Shown one piece after another: positions 56,591-64,000 of a stretch of 64,000 nucleotides of DNA. The stretch spans positions 1,116,001 through 1,180,000 of the forward strand of contig JAUCEF010000007.1 in assembly GCA_033558025.1 (NCBI GenBank). Direction: 5' to 3'. The translations under genes were made by a program, and so were the position numbers. This DNA is from Phytophthora sp. 'mugwort'. Lineage: Eukaryota; Oomycota; Peronosporomycetes; Peronosporales; Peronosporaceae. The notes beneath the pieces are model-generated. The model ran no database searches, had not been told where the DNA came from, and saw only the letters and a program-made list of their open reading frames with translations. Each line of letters begins with the position of its first letter. Positions within the stretch are counted from its first letter, which is position 1.

Positions 56591-57985
56591 TCAGTCCACG
56601 CCGAGATCGTCCTCATTCTCTTCTTCTTCGTCACTACTAACGTCCAGAGCCGAAATCTCGTTGGTAAGTCCGTCAGCAACATCGTCCGCCACTTCTTCGT
56701 CTTCTCCACTAGTGGGAAGCGTCGATGACGCCGTAACAGGCTTCCTCACGACTGTTTTCGGCTTGGATTCAACCTTCGTCTCAGGCTCGGGCTCCTTCTT
56801 AGACTCAATCGCCTTAACAGGAACAGCAGGGGTCGGAGGCTGCACCGTCTCACCCTTCTCGCTCGTCTTAGTCTCCTGGTTGGAAGCGAACGACTTTGCA
56901 CGAACTTCATTCCAATCAGGCTCCTCGCCGTCTTCGTCACGGATTAAAAAGTCAACGAGCTTGTAGATCTGGTCGCCAATTTCCTCATCGGACTCCTCCA
57001 AGTGAGCATTACGGATGATCGGATACACCTTCTTGCGACGCAGCTCCTTACGGCCATTGCGTGTCGTACACAGTAGCAGCAGGCAGTCCACAGCCGCAAG
57101 ACGAACCAGTCGGTCGTGCTCGCGCTTCTTCTTGTCACCTTGGCTGTACACGACTGGGTTCATGCCCATTTTGTCATCCTCATCCAGCTCCTCGGGGCCA
57201 GCAAGCAAGACCATCATGTGCGTAGGGATGTCCAGCTGGTCGTACAGGTAGAAGTGGTTGTCTGAGTCGAAGCACAAATTCTTCAACGCAGCAGTCACAC
57301 CTCGTCGACGCACGACATTAGGCGACTTGAGCTGCGGCAGCAGCGCACCAGCGAGTGACGTGCTCTGACGCATCTTGAGCAGGAAATCGCGTCCTTGCAC
57401 CAGCTGACTGATATTGGCCAGGATGTTGGCCACATACTGATACTCGTCGTCCCATTTGGGCTCACCCGTGGAGTTGTCCACTCCATCAGGTTCCGGTTCT
57501 CCTTGTAGGAACGAGTTAGTAAGCGTGCGGATCTTCTTCTCGCGCAGAGCGACCGTGACGTCTGTGGCCTTCTCATCATAGCCGAGCAGTGCCTTCGCTC
57601 CCTCGGGCGTCGTGGTCACGTTTGCCAGCAGCATCATGGAGTAGTCGGTGAGGCGCCACTCGTCGTCCTCCACCTGCGTCATGACACGGTTCAGCAGATC
57701 GAATTTGAGCGCGCGCTCACATGCCACCGGGTTGGCCGCCGTGAGGTTGATAAGCGCCTTGATGGCGTCCTCGGCAATAGGGCGCATGTCGCTCACGACG
57801 CGGCAGAGCGCCTGCACCACATCGAACTTCTTGAGCTGTAGCAGCTGGAACATTCCCTGGTCCGACGCCGTCATGTTGATGAGCAGACTGGACGCCGATT
57901 TGCGCAGCTCCGGCCGCGGGTGCGACAAGAAGGACACCAGATCCTCCATAGACTTGATCTGCTCCGCTGTCGCCTGTTCCGCCAT
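56591..57985 (-). CDS. HGH1: HGH1 family protein (eEF2 folding factor)
   Basis: A single exon; ATG 57985 gives 464 aa (the frame is open further upstream but has no ATG). Armadillo/HEAT-like helices run through residues 1-340 (LVSFLSHPRPELRKSASSLL, ALINLTAANPVACERAL). The HGH1-typical C-terminal core follows: HDRLVRLAAVDCLLLLCTTR, ELRRKKVYPIIRNAHLEE and QIYKLVDFLIRDE. The last 110 residues are acidic, with Lys/Glu/Pro repeats. In yeast Hgh1 works with the TRiC chaperonin in folding of translation elongation factor 2. It is transcribed divergently from the SET-domain gene over 232 bp. Confidence 0.85.
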   Translation of the reverse strand: MAEQATAEQIKSMEDLVSFLSHPRPELRKSASSLLINMTASDQGMFQLLQLKKFDVVQALCRVVSDMRPIAEDAIKALINLTAANPVACERALKFDLLNRVMTQVEDDEWRLTDYSMMLLANVTTTPEGAKALLGYDEKATDVTVALREKKIRTLTNSFLQGEPEPDGVDNSTGEPKWDDEYQYVANILANISQLVQGRDFLLKMRQSTSLAGALLPQLKSPNVVRRRGVTAALKNLCFDSDNHFYLYDQLDIPTHMMVLLAGPEELDEDDKMGMNPVVYSQGDKKKREHDRLVRLAAVDCLLLLCTTRNGRKELRRKKVYPIIRNAHLEESDEEIGDQIYKLVDFLIRDEDGEEPDWNEVRAKSFASNQETKTSEKGETVQPPTPAVPVKAIESKKEPEPETKVESKPKTVVRKPVTASSTLPTSGEDEEVADDVADGLTNEISALDVSSDEEEENEDDLGVD

Positions 57986-58217
57986 GGTTAATGTATTTAT
58001 TGCTCTCGGGTACACAGACTGAATAATGGCAACCAACGAATTGCTTGTCAAAAGAGTGTAAAGTCTCTGTCCGAAGAGCTGGGCCAATGTTAAAGAAAGA
58101 AATGGCTGTGGTGACCATAAATCAGACAATTAGGTCAGGACATGATATATATTTCAGGTGCTACACACCGTAATCTGTGACGTGTTACGACGAGCAACTC
58201 ATCGCCCTTAAATTTCG

Positions 58218-59796
58218 ATGGAGACGGCTTTGAAGCGCGTCGCTGACGTAATGCGTCGCGCGCGCGGGTGTGTGGTGTCCAGTGCAGTGGAAGCTCGCTC
58301 GATCCCCGGAATGGGTGTGGGTATCGTAGCGCGCGAGCACATTCCGAAGGATACGCTGGTGTTCCAGGCCGGACAGAACATTTGGTATCCGTTCTCGGCG
58401 GAGTATGCGCTCGAGACTGCGCAGCAGAAGGCGCCGGGATTCCTGAAGCAGTTGGACCAACTGCTGGCGTCCAACAAAGCACTAAGAGAGGGATCATCCT
58501 TTGTTTCCAGTGCACTGGTGCTTGGAGTACACTTACTGGTGAACTTCCCGCATGCGGATGACCCAGACGCGACGCTAGTGGCTATGGCGGCAATAGATAC
58601 ACCACCGCTGGACCAGTTGTACGTGAACGCGTTACCGCGCTACGTGGATCTGCCGTTATACTGGAATGATATACAGTTTAAGGAGCTTCAGGGTTGTGAG
58701 GAGGCGCGCCGTGCAGTGCAGCATGGGTACGTGTGGCTTTATGGTGCGCTTGTTGTGGAAGGGATGCTGAGCTTGTAAGCTGGTGTATTATTATATACGT
58801 TGTTACTGCAGAGCGCGCTTTTATTCTCAAGTATACCAGCACCTTTTCGGCAGTAACAACCAGTTCGTGAACCCGGAAGCGTTTTTCTGGGCTATCTCCA
58901 TCTTGATGTCTCGCGCAACGTCCGGCCAGAATCAACCATTCACGCTCATCCCATTCTTCGATTGGTTTAATCACGCTGACAACGGGTAGGTGGGGGACCG
59001 CATTTGTTTGCACTTGATTCGGATGGTCGCTAATTCTAATCGTATTTGATCAAGTAATGAATGCGTCCAACAGTTTGACCCTCAAAAGGGCTTCACGGTG
59101 CATACCACGAAGTCCTATGAGCCGGGCGAGCAACTATTCATTAACTATGGCGACCATGGCAATCTTCGGCTCCTGCGTAATTACGGCTTTACTATACCGA
59201 ACAACCCGTATGATGTCGTTAATCTCCCGATGCCAGCACCACTGCAACAGCTGAACCCAGCCGATCCCGCTTTCTCTCAGAAACAAGAGTTGCTACAGTC
59301 CGCTACTGGCAACCAGGCAGCTCTGAGAAACTTGAGGTTTCTGTACGACGGGCGCCTTGCTTCAAGCGCGGAGCATTGGCTGGAAATATTGCTCGCGACA
59401 CCAGCCGAATTGAACGAGATGTTCACTCAAACTGCATTGCAACCAGACGGAGTGGACTCGGCAACCTCGCTTCCTCTCCCCTTGGCGGCAACCTCGCTTC
59501 CTCTCCCCTTGGCGTTGACGCAGAGAGTTCGCTCTGAAGTGAGCAAATTGGTATCAACTCGCCTGAAACAGCACGCTTCTTCATTCGAGGTAAGCGAATG
59601 TACAGTGCTGCTTAAAAGTAGTCTTATTGCCGGATGTGTTTTAATCCATTTTCGGTACAATGTGCAGGAGGACGACGAATTTCTACGTGCTAATGACCAG
59701 CAAATGGCGCCATGGCTTCGATCATGCCTGCACATTCGAATGAGTGAAAAACAAACTCTGATAAATGCTGCGTCCAAATACGCCCAGCACTTATAA
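58218..59796 (+). CDS. SET-domain protein lysine/histidine methyltransferase, SETD3/LSMT type
   Basis: Four exons (58218-58726, 58812-58985, 59055-59589, 59668-59796) join in phase to 448 aa. The split SET domain is visible: IPGMGVGIVAREHIPKDTLV at the start, a long insert (iSET), AFFWAISILMSRA, then FFDWFNHADNG and GEQLFINYGDHGNLRLLRNY, which carry the AdoMet-binding NH and the catalytic Tyr. The C-terminal helices resemble the Rubisco LSMT substrate-binding domain. Family members methylate lysine, or histidine in actin (SETD3), so the substrate is open. Near 59460-59515 a 27-bp tandem duplication adds an ATSLPLPLA repeat to the C-terminal domain. Confidence 0.88.
59460..59514 (+). repeat. 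27-bp direct tandem duplication within the SET gene
   Basis: GCAACCTCGCTTCCTCTCCC followed by CTTGGCG occurs twice in a row in exon 3. It keeps the reading frame and duplicates ATSLPLPLA. The copies look identical, so it is recent. Confidence 0.85.
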
Positions 59797-59872
59797 AGTT
59801 TTCCCTATAAAATACTGTGTTGATTCAGCTTCTTTTTCTGCTACTGTTGAGTATCCTACTTCATCGCTCGCC

Positions 59873-62301
59873 TCATGCAGGGTGACCGTGCACCCGGAAG
59901 CGATATAGGCAAGTGTATTCGGGATGACCATGGTTCGAAAGCACCTCCAAGGTAATACCGTCAATAGCAGACAGCTGACTCTGCGCACATTACACACAAA
60001 CATGCCGTAATCAGTCGCGCCGATCCCATTAAATTAAAGCGACAGCACCCGTACCAGTGGCGCAGTTAGCTTAAAGGTCTGGCTAGCCGGCCCATTGCTA
60101 GCGTATGAAAAGTTTCCGAAGGAAATAGACTCCACAGTTTCTCGGAGAGGATGACCCGAAATTCCCTGCAGCAATGAACTAGAATTAGTATTATTCCGCA
60201 GAAACGAATGCGATTTTTCCGCGACAAATTTCGTTCACCTACCAAGACGCGAAACTCATTCGGCGCAGAACTGAAGTCGGATGCGATCTGGGCGGGGATG
60301 TGGTCAATTGTGATCGCATCAGCAACAATTTGCTGAGCGAACTTAACTGATAGGCGACCAGATGAGCCAGCGATGCCCCAGCAGCTACCCATTTCCATCG
60401 TTTCCTGTTAAAGTGTACGATTTATCAGTCATTGCAACGGAACGTACAACGCAGTAGAAAACTATTGAGCCGCATACCGATAGCGCGGTTTCCGGTCGAC
60501 CGTTATGGCGCGAGAGCCACCACGGATTTTCTCCAGAAGACAGCAACTGTCCCAGGAATGGTACTGGCGCGCGACGGTAAGAGGGCGACGTAAATCTACC
60601 ATCATCGTCAGTGTCACTCAGCCCTACAAGTTGGGTTAACAACTGCACCGGAGACGAGCTATCCTGGTAAAGAAGATCGCTAAAATGACGAAGCAAGAGT
60701 GAGTAACATAACAGAAACATCGATCTTCGCAAGTGGCGCATTTCTGGGGAATACCGTACCGCTCCGAATGAATGACCGAGGCACCGTTGGCAAGCGCTGC
60801 ATGGTCTACTCGTCCTGTTTTCTTGATCTCGACAGCCTGCACAGCTACCTCAATCACGCGAAGAATTCCCGGGTCCGTGGCATCCAAGCCACGCAGAGCA
60901 TCAGCACTTGAAGCGAGTGCTTCCTTCTCCTCTTGTAGCACCCTCGACATACGGTTCTCAATATCCTGGACTTTGCGCTGCATCTCAGACTGCAGCTCGC
61001 GCTCAAACGAGTCACGCCACTTGAAAAATTCTTTCCTCATTTCGCGAGCGTCCGCATTCTCGTTTGCTGCGTCAGGTGCTGGGGCCGATGCTGTTTTCTC
61101 CATAATGTTTTGGACAGACTACACGAAAAAATACCAGAAAATGGTCAAATAATACACCCAGGACAATAAAGGGACGACGCTCTGCCAGACTTACGTCCAT
61201 CTTCTCCTCTTGCTCCTTCAATACAGAAGATAGCAACGATTGTTCCTTCGTTGTAGCTCGCATATCTTCCTGTAGCCGCGAGGTGCTGTCCATAAATTTC
61301 CCCCACTAGATCCATCATACAACACGGCGCACATTTAGGTAAGATTCGGTATCCAGTCGATCATTGTAACATATCCAACTCACCAGTTCTTCCGTGTGCT
61401 TGGCAACAACTTTTTCAATGTGAACGGTGATCGTGCTATCGGGCTCTGCTAGGCTGAACTTGTGCTGCGTCTCGTCATGAGCGTGGCGCAGCGTATCATG
61501 CAGCACCTTCAAGGCTTCAATCTCACGTTCTTGCGACTGCACAGTTTGTCGCAGCAAACCAATCTCCTCGTTCATGCCCACTAGCTTCAAGTCCACGATC
61601 TCCTGCACGACGAATCGCATCGCCCCCTTCTCGTGTCCAGCACCTGCACCTCCACGGGCACCGATCACCTTAGAGGACAGCACGTCCACATACTTGATCG
61701 CTGTCGTCAAGTATTGCGGAACCGTAACGGCCAGCACGAAGCAGCACAGCGGGGCCAGCAGCCACAGCACGTTCACCGCCATGAACGAGTTACGCAGCAC
61801 GAAACGCCACAGTCTCCGCAGATACTTAAGCATCCTCTTCACCGCGATGGAGCCCGTGAGCTTCTGCCACGCTCCATTGGCGTCCTTGGGCTTCTTGAAG
61901 AAGGCAGCAGCGCCTGCCGCTCGTCTCTTGAGCTCCGAGCGTCGCACCTCGCGCTCGGGTGTCTCTTGCTCTTCAATGTCCTCTTCCTCGTCTTCTTGGG
62001 CATCTTCAGGCTCAACTATATCGTCTTCATCCACAGGAGGAGGAATATACGTAGTACTTCGGTACACTGTACCCCTGTAGTCATCCAGCTCCTCGAAGTC
62101 GCTGTCCTCTTCGTCGTCGTCCTCTTCGCGATCCCCCGAGGGCAATACCAGCGTGCGCTGCACCGGCTCTGGCGTGTAGACACCGTAGCGTCGACCTCCG
62201 CTCCTTGTGACGTGCTTCAGATCCTCCTCGTCCTCCGAGGACGTCGAGTCCGAGCGTCTATGGCTGCGCAGCCGCCGACTGTACGCGTTGCCATCCGCCA
62301 T
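59873..62301 (-). CDS. SUN-domain nuclear envelope protein
   Basis: Seven exons (62301-61384, 61305-61195, 61118-60760, 60658-60478, 60404-60243, 60165-60055, 59980-59873) join in phase to 649 aa. The N-terminal 150 residues are acidic and basic nucleoplasmic sequence. A membrane helix lies at about 190-215 (FMAVNVLWLLAPLCCFVLAV). Coiled coil follows (IGLLRQTVQSQEREIEALKV, KEQSLLSSVLKEQEEKM, RMSRVLQEEKEAL). The C-terminal SUN domain shows CWGIAGSSGRLSVKF, ITIDHIP, SSAPNEFRV and the end TCLYRFRVHG. SUN proteins span the inner nuclear membrane and bind KASH proteins of the outer membrane in LINC complexes. The N-terminal part faces the nucleoplasm and SUN lies in the perinuclear space. It is divergent from the FAR1-like gene over 137 bp. 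Confidence 0.92.
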
Positions 62302-62438
62302 CCTTTCCGTTATGAAAGGACCGATCTTTTAATCAGACCCTATAAATGGTCTTTTGAACAACCAAAATAGATCAGTGCATAAATTTGTGTCGGCCTATTT
62401 ATTTAATTCAAATCCCCATATTTTGTGTAACAAAACAA
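62302..62438. promoter_or_regulatory. shared divergent promoter, SUN and FAR1-like genes
   Basis: A 137-bp gap between opposite start codons. A CCTATAAATGG stretch at 62339-62349 resembles a TATA box toward the plus gene; no other clear element. Confidence 0.35.
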
Positions 62439-63428
62439 ATGGACTCGGCGTGCAAGGAGCGGCGTCGCGGCAGTGCGTCTCCCGACCGCAGCTCGGACTT
62501 CTCGACGCCCCCAAAAGATGCAAACAGCAGCTTGGACGTGATGGCCCCCGATGACGGTGAGAGCGCAATGGCAGCGGCTCAGACGAGCGTTAATGAGGCC
62601 ATGACACTGCAGCAACAACAGACCTCGTCGACTTTTACGACGCTTTTGGGCAAACGCGAAGTCGACACAGAGCTGCATGAGGAGGGGCATGAAGACGAAG
62701 AGGTTGAAGAAGATACATCCCGTCTGCTTCCGATAGCCGAAGAGGAGCAGGCCCTGGTGCAGTGCGTGGGTATGGAGCAATGTTTCGACTCGTGGGAGGA
62801 CTTCCACCGCGCCATGGACGAGTACTGCGAGACCACGCACCAGCCGATGAGACTGCGGACGTCTGATTCGGCTAAAGCTGTTAACTCTCGTGCAGCCAAG
62901 AGGAATAGCTTGAAAGAACCCATTGACGAGAGTGTCGGGTTCGTGAAGAAACTCTACTTGTGCACGCACGGAGTGAAGACAAAGCCCCGTGGGAAGGGGA
63001 AACGACCGAGACAGCACTACCGCTACATGGGATGTCCTGCTATGATCCGTGCTTGCATCTCGGAACGCAAGCCAAACGATCTTGATGGACACGGTAAGAA
63101 CAAATATGTCGTCCGTGTCGTGGCCCAGATCAACCGGCACAACCATCGTCTGAGCGAGCACTTGTTCAAATCGTACTCAGAGAGTCGCGTCGTGATCGAC
63201 GACGAGCTGGTGGTACCAAACTCTCAGGCTCGGACGAAGGAAGAGCAGATTGCCATGACTCCCGCCGCTGCTGCGGTTGTGCCTGTCGAGCAGCAGATCG
63301 CCACAACGGTACATGCGGAATTGGAAGACCCTACGTTGAAGACGAACCGTACGGTCCTGACTGTACACTTACTGCGGCCCGATATCGAACTTTCTGGTGA
63401 TACAACTGACTCTCATTTCTTGCGGTAA
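62439..63428 (+). CDS. FAR1/WRKY-GCM1-type DNA-binding domain protein
   Basis: A single exon; ATG 62439 gives 329 aa. Residues about 95-110 are strongly acidic. A zinc-binding DNA-binding core follows: FDSWEDFHRAMDEYCE, YLCTHGVKTKPRGKGKRPRQ, MGCPAMIRACISER and INRHNHRLSEHLFKSY. The two Cys and the HNH pair fit the C-C-H-H pattern of FAR1 and GCM1-like folds found in MULE transposases and in transcription factors derived from them. No transposase catalytic domain follows, so it is likely a host regulatory protein, perhaps domesticated from a MULE. Its targets are unknown. The C-terminal 100 residues are less ordered. Confidence 0.7.
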   Translation: MDSACKERRRGSASPDRSSDFSTPPKDANSSLDVMAPDDGESAMAAAQTSVNEAMTLQQQQTSSTFTTLLGKREVDTELHEEGHEDEEVEEDTSRLLPIAEEEQALVQCVGMEQCFDSWEDFHRAMDEYCETTHQPMRLRTSDSAKAVNSRAAKRNSLKEPIDESVGFVKKLYLCTHGVKTKPRGKGKRPRQHYRYMGCPAMIRACISERKPNDLDGHGKNKYVVRVVAQINRHNHRLSEHLFKSYSESRVVIDDELVVPNSQARTKEEQIAMTPAAAAVVPVEQQIATTVHAELEDPTLKTNRTVLTVHLLRPDIELSGDTTDSHFLR

Positions 63429-63470
63429 TATGTCTATGAAGCTCTGTTTCAGGCTCAAGCGCTCGATCTC

Positions 63471-64000
63471 ATGGCGTCTCGCGTCAAAATTCGGTACGTT
63501 CTTTCGATACCCATACGTTAAATGATTTAAAATACTCACTCGTTCTTAATGTTACAGTGTGGGCTGGATCGGTACGGGCATTATGGGTGCCAGCATGTGC
63601 GGACATTTGATGGTACGTGCCGAGTCTCTTATGGAGTTTGTAAAAGTGCACTAACGCAGCGATCCTTCTTGTAAAAAAAACAACAGAATCACGGCTACGA
63701 AGTCACAGTGTATAACCGAACACTCGCGAAGTGCGACGGTCTGCGAGAAAAGGGGGCAAGAGTGGCCGGCTCCCCTGCTGAAGTCGCCCAGAACTCTGGT
63801 GGGTAAAGCTATTACTACTGTGGGAATCAGTGTTATTCTAACACTTGCTGCACTTGCTGAAATGACCGTATTATAGATATTATTTTTATCATGGTGGGGT
63901 ACCCAAGTGACGTGAAATCTGTGGTGCTTGACCCGGATTCGGGTTTACTTTCGCGAATGAAGGCAGGTGGTATCATCGTGGACATGACGACCAGCTCGCC
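63471..64000 (+). CDS. 3-hydroxyisobutyrate dehydrogenase-like protein, 5' part
   Basis: Truncated by the window end. Exons seen: 63471-63493, 63558-63612, 63687-63798 and 63877 onward, all in phase. The N-terminus reads VGWIGTGIMGASMCGHLM, the GxGxxG NAD(P)-binding motif of the beta-hydroxyacid dehydrogenase family, followed by HGYEVTVYNRTLAKCDGL, IIFIMVGYPSDVKSVV and GIIVDMTTSS. The latter is the conserved D-x-(S/T)T-S substrate loop. Family members oxidise 3-hydroxyisobutyrate in valine breakdown or reduce succinate semialdehyde and glyoxylate; the catalytic Lys lies beyond the window. Only the first 100 residues or so are visible. Confidence 0.9.

Overview
This window reads as oomycete nuclear DNA, most like a Phytophthora/Peronosporales genome. 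Genes are close together and alternate between strands. Introns are short (about 50-130 bp) with GT/AG borders, intergenic gaps are often 80-250 bp, and the gene-poor part is packed with decayed Helitron and chromovirus-type Gypsy DNA. No rRNA, tRNA or CRISPR array was seen. Exon borders were placed by eye from splice sites and reading-frame continuity. Where every exon joins in phase the gene model is strong; doubtful junctions are flagged in the entries.

Layout. 1-1.2 kb: remnants of a Tc1/mariner transposase and a CENP-B-type helix-turn-helix ORF. 1.7-5.1 kb: an MRS2/CorA-type magnesium transporter (+) and the TFIIE beta subunit (-). About 5.2-20.45 kb: one large Helitron broken by a minus-strand Gypsy retrotransposon. 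A later inversion of about 3.1 kb shuffled both elements, and its breakpoints can be read in the sequence. 20.5-36.4 kb: REV7/MAD2L2-like HORMA protein, a two-membrane-segment coiled-coil protein, an anoctamin (TMEM16), an RIIa-plus-two-GAF protein, a WW/coiled-coil protein, a membrane-anchored TPR-GT41 glycosyltransferase and adenylosuccinate lyase. 36.7-44.9 kb: a bromodomain/PHD/WHIM chromatin protein and an SMPD4-like tail-anchored protein. 45.0-49.7 kb: two more MRS2-type transporters with a decayed copy between them. 50-64 kb: AP-3 mu, a URC1/GTP cyclohydrolase II-like protein, cyclin B, HGH1, a SETD3/LSMT-type SET protein, a SUN-domain protein, a FAR1/GCM1-like DNA-binding protein and the 5' part of a 3-hydroxyisobutyrate dehydrogenase-like gene cut by the window end.

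No operon-like functional cluster exists. The host genes are ordinary housekeeping genes for transcription, DNA repair, vesicle sorting, the cell cycle, the nuclear envelope and purine/pyrimidine metabolism. Several pairs are divergent over gaps under 250 bp (TPR-GT41/ADSL, HGH1/SET, SUN/FAR1-like) and probably share promoters. The Helitron nest sits in what was probably a similar divergent gap between TFIIE beta and REV7. The most notable points are the reconstructable insertion-plus-inversion history of the nest, the MRS2 family with identical internal exon structure plus a dying copy, a perfect 36-bp hairpin upstream of a membrane-protein gene, and a GT41-like enzyme with an N-terminal membrane anchor and an altered nucleotide-sugar site.
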